Below, in pieces: positions 40,818 through 48,860 of a stretch of 64,000 nt of DNA. Under the pieces are notes generated by a model that saw nothing but the letters and a program-made list of their open reading frames with translations, was not told the origin of the DNA and searched no databases. Made by a program: the position numbers and the translations under genes. Numbering within the stretch: the first letter of the stretch is position 1; each line of letters opens with the position of its first letter. The DNA comes from Spongiactinospora rosea (GTDB taxonomy: Bacteria; Actinomycetota; Actinomycetes; Streptosporangiales; Streptosporangiaceae). The stretch lies in the NCBI RefSeq assembly GCF_003315795.1, contig NZ_QMEY01000017.1, positions 62,001 to 126,000 on the forward strand. The letters are read 5' to 3'.

Positions 40818-41417
40818 TCAACTGCCGAGGGCGCGCTTTTGTGGGTGGATCGTCTCGCCGCGGGCGAGCATGTCAACGAACTGGGTGATACGGCGGGCTC
40901 GGGTCTCGGCGCGTTTGGCGTTCGTGATCCGATAGAGAACGGCGTAGCGGTTTTGGGAGGTGAGGATGTCGAACATCGCTTGTGCCTGGGGTTTCGCGGC
41001 CAATGCGGCGGCCAGGTCGGCGGGGACCTCGATGCCGGCTTGTCCCGCGTAGGCCGCCTCCCAGCGGCCGTCGGCCTTGGCGCGTTCGACCTCGGTCATT
41101 CCGGCCGGATGCATCCGGCCCTCGCTGATCAGACGGGTGACGATGGAGACGTTCCGTACTGACCAGGGACTGTGTCTTCCGCGAGGGGTGAAGCGCCGGC
41201 AGAAGGTGATCTCGTCCCGTCGTCGTAGCCGACCATCGATCCAGCCGTGGCACAGGGCTTCGTCGAGCGCCTGGTCATAGGTCAGGCTGGTGGGCCGGGT
41301 CGTGTTCTGCTTGGCGAGGACCAGCCACACCCCTGCCGAGCTGTCGTGATGCCCGCTGAGCCACTCCCGCCAGGCCCGGGCATCGGTAACGGTCAGTTCC
41401 AGTAGTTCGTCGCTCAT
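40818..41417 (-). CDS. YdeI/OmpD-associated family protein
   Basis: The protein of 199 residues (ATG 41417, 9 nt after AGGGG; ATG 41423 also possible) has WREWLSGHHDSSAGVWLVLA, the hallmark LTYDQALDEALCHGWIDGRL near residue 46, and TPRGRHSPWSVRNVS. These define the YdeI family, also called bacteriocin-protection proteins. The biochemical role is unknown. It is carried within the tRNA-Val element. Confidence 0.88.
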   Translation of the reverse strand: MSDELLELTVTDARAWREWLSGHHDSSAGVWLVLAKQNTTRPTSLTYDQALDEALCHGWIDGRLRRRDEITFCRRFTPRGRHSPWSVRNVSIVTRLISEGRMHPAGMTEVERAKADGRWEAAYAGQAGIEVPADLAAALAAKPQAQAMFDILTSQNRYAVLYRITNAKRAETRARRITQFVDMLARGETIHPQKRALGS

Positions 41418-41462
41418 CGTCATGTACCCCTAGTGATCATCAAAGTGGGCGCTCGTCGGCGG

Positions 41463-42045
41463 TCACCCGAAGGCGGAAGCACAGGACGGGGCCTGCCGGC
41501 GGTGGCACCGGATCGGCCGGCGGTGGAGCCGGCCGATCACGTCCTTCACCACGTCGTCACCGCGTTCCTCTGGATGGATGACGAACGCCCGCCTCCACCA
41601 GGTCTTGCCGGCCGGCTCCCGGATCGTGTGGTTGATCCGGTTGAAGAAGTTGGTGATCGCGATGTTCAGGATGATCGCGGACATTTGGTTCTCGTCGAGA
41701 TGGGTGGCAGCAGCGTCCCCGATCTCGTCGGTCACGCCCGGCGCGCCGTCCTGGATCCGGGTGGCGGCCTCGGTCAGCGCGAGTGCTGCCCGCTCCTGCT
41801 CGGTGAAGAACGGGGTCTCGCGCCAGGTGACCACGTTGTGCAGCCGCTCCTCGCTCTCTCCATGCTTCTTCGCCGACTGGACGCCGGCGAACACACACGG
41901 GCTGCAGCCGTTGATCTGGCCGGCCCGCAGGTGGACCAGTTCGAGCACGAGCGGGGTCGACGCCACCGGCGTGAATCGCCTTCTGGAGATGCTGGATCGC
42001 TGTGATCACGTCGAGATTCGCCACGCTCTTCATGCGTGCTTCCAT
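41463..42045 (-). pseudogene. AhpD-like carboxymuconolactone decarboxylase-family gene, frameshifted
   Basis: From ATG 42045 the frame reads MEARMKSVANLDVITAIQHL, but near 41965 a single-base change moves the coding to another frame, VASTPLVLELVHLRAGQING with the catalytic-type CSPC pair. It continues through TWRETPFFTEQERAALALTE and IALNIAITNFFN-like helices. Family members are peroxidases or decarboxylases of the AhpD fold. The C-terminal extension past GKTW is longer than usual and arginine-rich, suggesting a second defect. A sequencing error at the frameshift cannot be excluded. Confidence 0.7.
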
Positions 42046-42220
42046 GGGGCCTGCTCCTCGTCGGTTACGTGCGCCCATCCGGGCCCGTCATCCACCGCAC
42101 CTTGGCGGAGATCGTCGTCGTCGTCATGGACTTTTCGGCCGAGCAAGTCTCGGCCGTGCCGGCGACGTTACGGTATGACCCGGTCAGAAACGGTCCTGGT
42201 CATCGAGCAGACTGTCAGCC

Positions 42221-43171
42221 ATGGTCAACACCTCGGCGCGGCTGCTGCGGCTGCTGTCTTTGCTGTCAACGCGGCAGTCCTGGACGTGCGCTGATCTGGC
42301 CGCCCAGCTGGAGATCACCGAACGGACGGTTCGCAGGGACATCGCCCGGCTACGTGAACTCGGCTACGGCATCGAATCGGAGATGGGCCCATGGGGCGGC
42401 TACCACCTCGGGCCCGGAACCAGCATCCCGCCACTGATCCTTGACGAGGAGGAGGCCCTCGCGGTCGCTGTCGGGCTGCGCACCGCCGCCTTCAGCGGAG
42501 TCTCCGGCAGCGACCAGGCAGCCCTGTCGGCGCTGCTGAAACTACGCCAGGTGCTGCCGGCCAGGATCGCCGACCGGCTCGGCGAGCTGGACGCCGCGTT
42601 CACCCACACCGCACGACCCGACGACAGCCAGACCTCCCCCGCGCTGCTGCTCGACCTGGCCACCGCGTGCCGGCGAGGCGAACGCACCCAGTTGACCTAC
42701 CGCGACCGGGCCGAAACGACGTCCACCCGCCGAGTAGACCCCCACCGGCTCATCTACACCGGCCGCCGCTGGTATCTCCTCGCCTACGACCTGACGCGGC
42801 AGGACTGGCGCACCTTCCGTACCGATCGCATCATCGATGCCAAAGCCACCGGGCAGGCCACTGCTCTGCCCGACCCGCCAGATCCAGCACAGATGGTCAG
42901 CACGGGCATCGCGCTGAGGCCCTACCCGGTGCGGGTGACCATCCGCCTGGCAGTACCGGCCGATGAGGCCCGCAGGCTGGTGCCACCAACGGTCGGCGTC
43001 CACCACCCAGACGGCGATGACGCAACGATCATCGACATCGGCGGGCCAGACGCCGACGGCCTGGCCCGCTACCTGCTCAGCCTCGGCCGACCACTCCAGA
43101 TACTGCACCCAGAAGAGGTCCGCCAGGCATTCCTCACCCGCACACGACAACTCCTCAACGACAACCAGTAA
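42221..43171 (+). CDS. WYL-domain transcriptional regulator (YafY/DeoR-like HTH)
   Basis: The 316-residue protein has an N-terminal helix-turn-helix (ADLAAQLEITERTVRRDIAR, residues about 25-44) and GYGIESEMGPWGGYHLGPG. The C-terminal WYL domain includes RRVDPHRLIYTGRRWYLLAY and a WYL extension ending near 316. WYL proteins sense nucleic-acid or nucleotide ligands or small molecules. It is divergent from the broken AhpD-like gene 175 bp away and was probably its regulator. The gene itself appears intact. Confidence 0.92.
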   Translation: MVNTSARLLRLLSLLSTRQSWTCADLAAQLEITERTVRRDIARLRELGYGIESEMGPWGGYHLGPGTSIPPLILDEEEALAVAVGLRTAAFSGVSGSDQAALSALLKLRQVLPARIADRLGELDAAFTHTARPDDSQTSPALLLDLATACRRGERTQLTYRDRAETTSTRRVDPHRLIYTGRRWYLLAYDLTRQDWRTFRTDRIIDAKATGQATALPDPPDPAQMVSTGIALRPYPVRVTIRLAVPADEARRLVPPTVGVHHPDGDDATIIDIGGPDADGLARYLLSLGRPLQILHPEEVRQAFLTRTRQLLNDNQ

Positions 43172-43311
43172 CACAAACACCCGCCGATCGCCGACACGGC
43201 TACCTGCAGTGACAGATGTGCGCGCGCAGCTTCCAAGGCTCCTCGCCCCACGAGGGACACCGTTGGCGATGTAGATCAAAAAGCAGCGCCCCACTGATCA
43301 CGGGCGCATTC

Positions 43312-43985
43312 CCGGGGCGATCCACCCGCCGCGGCGGCCAGGCGCGCCGATCCCGGCCCATCCCCACCGGAGAGCAGGTGCTGCAGGTGGGCGGCCGGAT
43401 CCGTGATGCCGGGCCATGGGGTCAGTCCATGGCCACCTTGGTGCTCACCGCCGCCTTCACCGGGATGCGCTGGGGAGAACAGGCCGGGCTCGCCGAGGAA
43501 CACTGCCACCTGGACGAGGGCTACCCGCAGGTCGACCCGGACGAAGGGGCGTTGCGTGAAGTCGGGGGACGGGTGTGGCGAGGGCCGCCGAAAAGCCCGG
43601 CTGCGGCCCGCAGGATCGACCTGCCGTCCTTCCTGGTCGATCTGCTCGCCCGCCGCTATCGATGACAACGGGAATGAGGAGCAGGTGGTGTTCTCCGCTC
43701 CGGAGGGTGGGGTGTTGCGCCGGTCCGACTTTGCCCGCCGGGTGTGGCGCCCGGTCTGTGGCGGACATCCGGGCGGTGCCACCGGCACCGGTATGCCGGT
43801 CTCCGGCGTACCGGCAGGAGAGGCGGTGCCGCCGGTCGTTGCCGGGGCGGTGTTTCACGGGCTGCGGCATCATCACAAGACGGTGCTGGACGTCCCTGAA
43901 GTGCTCGTGTGTGAGCGGATGGGGCACCGCCCGAGGCCGGGTGATGAGGGAGCGGTGACTTCTACCCACGGGAGGATCGGGCGAT
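43312..43985 (+). pseudogene. Tyrosine integrase remnant, copy 2 (no N-terminus, frameshift, Tyr lost)
   Basis: The fragment begins RPIPTGEQVLQVGGRIRDAG, keeps the catalytic-Arg box TAAFTGMRWGEQAGL, then hits a stop after LARRYR at 43665. It resumes in the next frame with VVFSAPEGGVLRRSDFARRV and VFHGLRHHHKTVLD. After MGHR, a deletion removes the segment that in copy 1 encodes the catalytic RYSHVT. The N-terminal arm- and core-binding domains are also absent. It lies just before the tRNA-Val attachment site, the normal place for an integrase. Confidence 0.8.
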
Positions 43986-44079
43986 GATCTTCGGGGGGCG
44001 GCGTGCTCTCGTTTTGCTCCCGCTCATGATCAACGACCTTGTGCAGTAGGACCCCCGAGCCTGTGGCCAGGGGGAACGG

Positions 44080-44154
44080 TGGTGGGCGATACTGGGATTG
44101 AACCAGTGACCTCTACCGTGTCAAGGTAGCGCTCTCCCACTGAGCTAATCGCCC
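44080..44154 (-). tRNA. tRNA-Val (GAC)
   Basis: The minus strand folds as a full cloverleaf: acceptor GGGCGAT/ATCGCCC, anticodon loop TTGACAC with anticodon GAC, and T-arm around GGTTCAATCCC. A73 and an encoded CCA follow (44080-44082). Its 3' half is duplicated at 40291-40334 as an integration site. Confidence 0.96.
44084..44127. repeat. Right attachment repeat within tRNA-Val
   Basis: These 44 bp of the functional tRNA-Val (3' end through the anticodon) are repeated at 40291-40334 with two mismatches. Integrases commonly use a tRNA 3' half and restore the gene on insertion, as seen here. Confidence 0.8.
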
Positions 44155-44159
44155 TACAG

Positions 44160-44232
44160 AGCGGACGACGGGATTCGAACCCGCGACCCTCACCTTGGCA
44201 AGGTGATGCTCTACCAGCTGAGCCACGTCCGC
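44160..44232 (-). tRNA. tRNA-Gly (GCC)
   Basis: The acceptor stem is GCGGACG/CGTCCGC, the anticodon loop is TTGCCAA with anticodon GCC, and the T-arm contains GGTTCGAATCC. CCA is not encoded. It is 5 bp from tRNA-Val and probably processed from one transcript. Confidence 0.96.
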
Positions 44233-44312
44233 GTGATCGCCTGGGGCTGGTTTGCGCCCCGGCGTGCTCGACCACTCTAGCGGATTTCGCGGGTGGACGG
44301 TCCGGCGGTGAG

Positions 44313-44383
44313 AGGTGGAGACGGGATTTGAACCCGCGTGCACGGCTTTGCAGGCCGCTGCCTCGCCTCTCGGCCACTCCACC
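44313..44383 (-). tRNA. tRNA-Cys (GCA)
   Basis: The acceptor stem is GGTGGAG/CTCCACC, the anticodon loop is CTGCAAA with anticodon GCA, and U73 is as expected for cysteine tRNA. It is the promoter-proximal member of the Cys-Gly-Val cluster read on the minus strand. CCA is not encoded. Confidence 0.96.
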
Positions 44384-44447
44384 GGGAACCGCTACGACCA
44401 GGGGATTCTATCGCGGAGGGGGCGGGGGGAGGGGGTGTGACGCGCGG

Positions 44448-46439
44448 TCAGGAGGGAGACTCGACGTCTTTGGCCTTGACGAACATGACGCGGTGGCCGA
44501 ACTGGATCTGGTGGTAGGTGAGCCGGCCGCGGATCAGCCGGTGGCGGGCGGGGTGGATGGACGAGGCGCGCAGGTAGGTGGCGGGGACGGTGAGGCCGAC
44601 GGTGTAGCGCTGGCCTGCGGGGAGGCGGTACTGGAGGGGGACCAGTTTCTGCCGCTTCACGCCGCGGGGGTAGGCGGAGGCGCCGGGGTAGGCCCTGCCG
44701 TACACGGGGGCGGAGGCGCCGCGGGCGGTGATGGTGCGGGCCTTGACAGGGACGGCGGTGGGGGCGCTCTTCGGGTTGTGGAACCAGGCGCGCCGGCCGA
44801 GGTACCAGATCGCGGTCCAGTCGCCGCTTTGCCCCGCGACGGCGTAGCGCTGGCCGGTGGACACCCGGGCGGCGTGGTCGTAGACGCTGCGGGTGGAGCC
44901 GCCCGTGGGGTGTTTGCCGATGTCGGAGACGAGGGGCGCGCCGGGGCGCGGGTCGGTGTAGAGCCAGACGGAGGCCGCACCGCGCGAGGGGCACGGTACG
45001 CCGGGGCGCTTCTTGTCGCAGCCGGTGAAGTAGGGGCGGTGCCGGTCGTAGGAGGGCAGGATCATGACCGAGCCCGCGGACGCCCGCCGCTCGTCGCCGC
45101 GCAGCAGCGGATCGTCCGGGCCGTGATAGGCGTCTTCGGAAGGGCCGGGCTCGCCTTCGTCCCACTCGTCCTGCGGCGGCCACTCCGCATACCCCTCTTC
45201 GGCCGCCGCGTTGAAGCGCGGCGGGTCCCCGCCGTCGCCGTGCAGCGGCGCGCCCAGCAGCTCGAAGTAGTGGGCCCAGTCCCAGTAGGGTCCGGGGTCG
45301 TCGTGCATGCCCCTGACGTGGGCCGGGGTGATGCCCGGGACGTTGTCGTGGCCCAGAATGTGCTCCCGGTCGAGCGGGATGTCGTGCCTGGCCGCCAGGT
45401 AGCGGACCAGCTTGGCCGAGGCGCGGTACATCGCCTCGGTGTACCAGGCCCCGCCCTGCGCCAGATATCCCTCGTGCTCCAGCCCGATCGAGCGGGCGTT
45501 GACGTACCAGTTGCCGCTGTGCCAGGCGATGTCCTGGCCGCGTACGTGCTGGGCGACCTGGCCGTCGCTGGAGCGCAGGGTGTAGTGCCAGCTGACGTAC
45601 TTGGGATCGGCGACGAGCCTGGTCATGGTGTCGTACGTCGCCTCGCCGTCGTGGACGATGATGTAGTCGATCTTGCGTGGCCCGTCCGACCGGTCGTGGT
45701 TGCCGTAGGAGCCCTTGCCCGTCCTGCGGTAGGCGGCGGGCGTCCAGGCGCAGCTCAGCGAGGACGGGCACTCGGCGGCCGAGGCCCCGCTGCGGCGGGC
45801 GGCCGGGGGCGCCGGCGGCACGGCCGTCGCGGCCAGTCGTACGGCGTGCCCGTCGTCGGTCGTACGGGCCATGCCGGCACGGATCACACCGAGGACCTCG
45901 TCGGCGAATCCGGTGGCCGGGCTGCCGGGCGTGGCGTAGGAGGCGACCGCCGTGTACCAGGCGGCCGGGTCGGGGGACGGCGGCAGGCGCAGCCGGCGCT
46001 GGCGCTCGGCCAGCAACGCCGCGCCGCCGCGGATGTTGGCCGTGGCCTGGGAGCGCAGGGCCGTGGCGGGAAGCCCGGTGAGCGCGGCGGCCTCGCGCAG
46101 CGTCGAAGAAGCGGCGGGATCAGGAGCGGGAACGGGCGGCACCCGCAGCGGGCCGCGGCCCTCGTCGCCCCGCCGGTCGCCCCCGCCGTGGCCCGCCCCC
46201 CGCACGGCCTCCGCGTCCACCAGGTGCATCGGCCCGTAGCCGCCGGAGGCGCTCGGCAGCCACTCGTGCGTGTCCCACCGCGAATTGAGGTAGGACACCG
46301 CGAGCAGCACGCTCTCCGGCACGCCGTACTCCCGCGCGGCCTGCCGGTAGGTCGCCTGCCGGTCTTCGGCGAGCCCGGTCGCGGGCAGGGCGAGGAAGGA
46401 GGCGACGGCCACGGCGGCGGCCAGCGGGACACGGCGCAT
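44448..46439 (-). CDS. Secreted N-acetylmuramoyl-L-alanine amidase (amidase_2/PGRP)
   Basis: The 663-residue protein has a signal peptide (AAAVAVASFLALPATGLAE). Residues about 28-75 (YRQAAREYGVPESVLLAVSY) resemble a lysozyme-like lytic domain head. The zinc amidase domain spans about 255-400: KIDYIIVHDGEATYD, SWHYTLRSSDGQVAQHV, DIAWHSGNWYVNARSIGLEH and HILGHDNVPG. The C-terminal third looks like SH3-type wall-binding repeats (WLYTDPRPGAPLVSDIG). It should cut the amide bond between muramic acid and the peptide in peptidoglycan. A 27-bp palindrome lies 20 bp upstream. Confidence 0.9.
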   Translation of the reverse strand: MRRVPLAAAVAVASFLALPATGLAEDRQATYRQAAREYGVPESVLLAVSYLNSRWDTHEWLPSASGGYGPMHLVDAEAVRGAGHGGGDRRGDEGRGPLRVPPVPAPDPAASSTLREAAALTGLPATALRSQATANIRGGAALLAERQRRLRLPPSPDPAAWYTAVASYATPGSPATGFADEVLGVIRAGMARTTDDGHAVRLAATAVPPAPPAARRSGASAAECPSSLSCAWTPAAYRRTGKGSYGNHDRSDGPRKIDYIIVHDGEATYDTMTRLVADPKYVSWHYTLRSSDGQVAQHVRGQDIAWHSGNWYVNARSIGLEHEGYLAQGGAWYTEAMYRASAKLVRYLAARHDIPLDREHILGHDNVPGITPAHVRGMHDDPGPYWDWAHYFELLGAPLHGDGGDPPRFNAAAEEGYAEWPPQDEWDEGEPGPSEDAYHGPDDPLLRGDERRASAGSVMILPSYDRHRPYFTGCDKKRPGVPCPSRGAASVWLYTDPRPGAPLVSDIGKHPTGGSTRSVYDHAARVSTGQRYAVAGQSGDWTAIWYLGRRAWFHNPKSAPTAVPVKARTITARGASAPVYGRAYPGASAYPRGVKRQKLVPLQYRLPAGQRYTVGLTVPATYLRASSIHPARHRLIRGRLTYHQIQFGHRVMFVKAKDVESPS

Positions 46440-46458
46440 GACAACTACTCCCTGCTGC

Positions 46459-46485
46459 TTATCGACTACTCAGAGTAGACGATAA
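46459..46485. promoter_or_regulatory. 27-bp palindrome upstream of amidase gene
   Basis: TTATCGACTACTC (46459-46471) and GAGTAGACGATAA (46473-46485) mirror each other around A46472 with one mismatch per arm. Its edge is 20 bp from the amidase start codon, placing it over the likely transcription start. The binding protein is not encoded next to it. Confidence 0.6.
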
Positions 46486-46570
46486 TGAGCCATGTCAGGC
46501 GCACGCCTCCTTGATCATGTCCTACCTGGAGGGAACGGAAAAGAAGATCTGACCTAGAGTTCAGCCCATA

Positions 46571-46592
46571 TTCTGCCCGGAATCGGGCAGAA
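46571..46592. promoter_or_regulatory. Dyad in leader of small protein-glmS operon
   Basis: TTCTGCCCG (46571-46579) and CGGGCAGAA (46584-46592) are perfect arms with a GAAT loop, 30 bp before the first start codon. It could be an operator or an RNA hairpin. It does not resemble the glmS ribozyme core. Confidence 0.5.
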
Positions 46593-46621
46593 CCCTTGGT
46601 GTACCGAGCGGCGACTGCGTA

Positions 46622-46909
46622 ATGTCCTGCGCTGTGTCCAACGCCTGGCATCAGCACGAAGATCTGATCGCGCACCTCACCCGGACGAGCCCGCTCGGCC
46701 GTGGCGAGGCGGCCCGGGTGGTCGCCGACGTGCTGGCGTTCTTCTCCGAGCCGGTGGAGGAGTTCGTCAGACGCCGCCATACCGAGCTGAAGGCGCGCGG
46801 GCTCACGAACGAGGAAATCTTTCCGCGTATCGCCGGTGAGCTGCCGCAACGGCGGGTGGCCGCCCCCAAGCTGTCCGTGCGGCAGCTTCGCAGGATCGTC
46901 TACGGGTAA
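46622..46909 (+). CDS. Small conserved-looking protein upstream of glmS
   Basis: The 95-residue, helix-rich protein contains SPLGRGEAARVVADVLAFFS, EEFVRRRHTELKARGLTNEE and IFPRIAGELPQRRVAAPKLS, and ends VRQLRRIVYG. I do not recognise a named family. It is 12 bp upstream of glmS and likely co-transcribed, so it may affect cell-wall precursor supply. An in-frame GTG at 46634 is an alternative start. It has no signal peptide or membrane segment. Confidence 0.8.
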   Translation: MSCAVSNAWHQHEDLIAHLTRTSPLGRGEAARVVADVLAFFSEPVEEFVRRRHTELKARGLTNEEIFPRIAGELPQRRVAAPKLSVRQLRRIVYG

Positions 46910-46921
46910 GGAGCACGCTCG

Positions 46922-48742
46922 ATGTGCGGAATTGTGGCCTATGTCGGATCCAAGGATGCGGCGCCGATCCTGCTGGAGGGGTTGCAGCGGCTGGAGTACC
47001 GGGGATATGACTCGGCCGGTCTCGCCATCGTCAACAAGACCCTGCGCACCCGTAAGGTCAAAGGCCGGGTCGCCGACCTGGCCGCCGTCGTGCCCGCGCG
47101 CTTCCGGGGCGGTGTCGGCATCGGGCACACCCGCTGGGCCACCCACGGCGTGCCCAGCGACGTCAACGCCCACCCGCACGTGGACGGCGCCGAGCGGGTC
47201 GCGGTCGTGCACAACGGCATCATCGAGAACGCCGACGAACTGCGCGCCAAGCTCACCGTGGACGGGGCGACCTTCACCTCCGAGACCGACTCCGAGGTGC
47301 TGGCGCACCTGATCGCCCGTACCGTCAAGGACACCGACTCCCTGGAGGAGGCGGTCCGCACCGCGCTCAAGCGCGTCGTCGGCACGTACGGCATAGCCGT
47401 GCTGGACGCCGAGCGCCCCGGCGAGGTCGTCGTCGCCCGCAACGGCAGCCCGATCGTGCTCGGCATCGGCGAGAAGGAGATGTTCGCCGCCTCCGACGTG
47501 GCCGCGCTGGTCCGGTACACCCGCCAGGTCGTCCACCTGGAGGACGGCGAGCTGGCGACGATCAGGGCCGACGGCTTCCACACCTTCACCATGGACGCCA
47601 CCGAGACCGCCAAGGAGCCGCTCACCGTCGACTGGGACGCCGGTCACTACGACACCGGCGGCTACGAGCACTACCTGCTCAAGGAGATCTCCGAGCAGCC
47701 CGAGACCGTCGCGCGCACCCTGCGCGGCCGGGTCGACGACCGGTTCCACATCGCCCACCTGGGCGGGCTCAACCTCACCCCGCACGAGACCCGCGCGTTC
47801 CGCCGGGTGAAGATCATCGGCTGCGGGTCGGCGTACTACTCCGGCCAGATCGGCGCCCAGCTCGTGGAGGAGCTGGCGCGCATCCCGGCCGACGCCGAAC
47901 CGGCCAGCGAGTTCCGCTACCGCAACCCGGTCGTCGAGCACGACACCCTCTACGTCGCGATCAGCCAGTCCGGCGAGACGTACGACACCCTCGCCGCCGT
48001 GCAGGAGCTGAAGCGCAAGGGCGGCAGGGTGCTCGGCATCGTCAACACGGTGGGCAGCGCCATCGCCCGCGAGTGCGACGGCGGGATCTACCTGCACGCC
48101 GGGCCCGAGGTGTCGGTGGCCTCCACCAAGGCGTTCACCTCCACCGCGGTCGCCTTCGCGCTGCTCGCGCTGCACTTCGGCCGGGTGCATGACCTGTCGC
48201 CCGCCGACGGGCGGCGCATCTGCGAGGGCCTGCGCCGGCTGCCCGCCCAGATCGAGGAGATCCTGGCCAAGGACGACGAGATCGCCGGGCTGGCCCGCAA
48301 GTACGCCGACCACACGGGGATGATGTTCGTCGGCAGGGTGCGCGGCTACCCGGTGGCCCGCGAGGGGGCGCAGAAGCTCAAGGAGATCTCCTACGTGCAC
48401 GCCGAGGCGTACCCGGCGAGCGAGCTGAAGCACGGCCCGCTCGCGCTGATCGGCCCCGACATGCCGACCGTCGCGATCGTCCCCGACGACGAACTGCTGG
48501 ACAAGAACCTCACCACGCTCGGCGAGATCCGCGCGCGCGGCGGCCGGGTGCTGATGGTCGGGCACCGCGCAGCCGATCCCCGGCTGGCCGACGACTGCGT
48601 GGTGGTGCCGAAGAACGAGGTCGAGCTGGACCCGATCCTGCTCACCATCCCGCTCCAGCTCCTGGCCTACCACGCGGCGGTGGCGCTGGACCGCGACGTG
48701 GACAAGCCGCGCAACCTCGCCAAGAGCGTCACCGTGGAGTGA
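46922..48742 (+). CDS. glmS: Glutamine--fructose-6-phosphate aminotransferase (isomerizing)
   Basis: The 606-residue enzyme makes glucosamine-6-phosphate from fructose-6-phosphate and glutamine, the first step to UDP-GlcNAc for peptidoglycan. The glutaminase domain (residues 1-240) starts MCGIVAYVG with the catalytic Cys2, followed by RLEYRGYDSAGLAI and GHTRWATHG. Two SIS isomerase domains follow, with IGCGSAYYSGQIGAQLVEEL, AISQSGETYDTLAAV, ASTKAFTSTAVAFALLAL, SELKHGPLALI and the C-terminal KPRNLAKSVTVE. Length is normal. It follows the 95-residue protein gene by 12 bp. A weak hairpin CCGGATC/GATCCGG follows the stop. Confidence 0.97.
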   Translation: MCGIVAYVGSKDAAPILLEGLQRLEYRGYDSAGLAIVNKTLRTRKVKGRVADLAAVVPARFRGGVGIGHTRWATHGVPSDVNAHPHVDGAERVAVVHNGIIENADELRAKLTVDGATFTSETDSEVLAHLIARTVKDTDSLEEAVRTALKRVVGTYGIAVLDAERPGEVVVARNGSPIVLGIGEKEMFAASDVAALVRYTRQVVHLEDGELATIRADGFHTFTMDATETAKEPLTVDWDAGHYDTGGYEHYLLKEISEQPETVARTLRGRVDDRFHIAHLGGLNLTPHETRAFRRVKIIGCGSAYYSGQIGAQLVEELARIPADAEPASEFRYRNPVVEHDTLYVAISQSGETYDTLAAVQELKRKGGRVLGIVNTVGSAIARECDGGIYLHAGPEVSVASTKAFTSTAVAFALLALHFGRVHDLSPADGRRICEGLRRLPAQIEEILAKDDEIAGLARKYADHTGMMFVGRVRGYPVAREGAQKLKEISYVHAEAYPASELKHGPLALIGPDMPTVAIVPDDELLDKNLTTLGEIRARGGRVLMVGHRAADPRLADDCVVVPKNEVELDPILLTIPLQLLAYHAAVALDRDVDKPRNLAKSVTVE

Positions 48743-48860
48743 CCGGATCGGTGGCGGATCCGGCATAGCAGGATGCGTCGCTCCTTGTGATGGTTTGGCG
48801 GCATTGGGTAATGAGAGATTAGGAGCCTTACTGGTCGGGGGCCTGCTGGGGGAGGGTGCG

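Larger units (their letters stand above)
40291..44127. mobile_element. Degenerate integrated element at tRNA-Val
   Basis: A 44-bp direct repeat of the tRNA-Val 3' half brackets about 3.8 kb. Inside are an IS3 fragment, a YdeI-like gene, a frameshifted AhpD-like gene, a WYL regulator and a broken tyrosine integrase next to the tRNA. This is the structure left by an integrase-dependent element inserted at a tRNA 3' end, now fixed because the integrase has lost its catalytic tyrosine. The second integrase fragment to the left implies an earlier tandem insertion. Confidence 0.7.

Noticed and set aside
46440..46921. glmS ribozyme or riboswitch upstream of glmS
   Set aside because: A separate small coding gene lies directly before glmS, and no ribozyme core sequence is visible.
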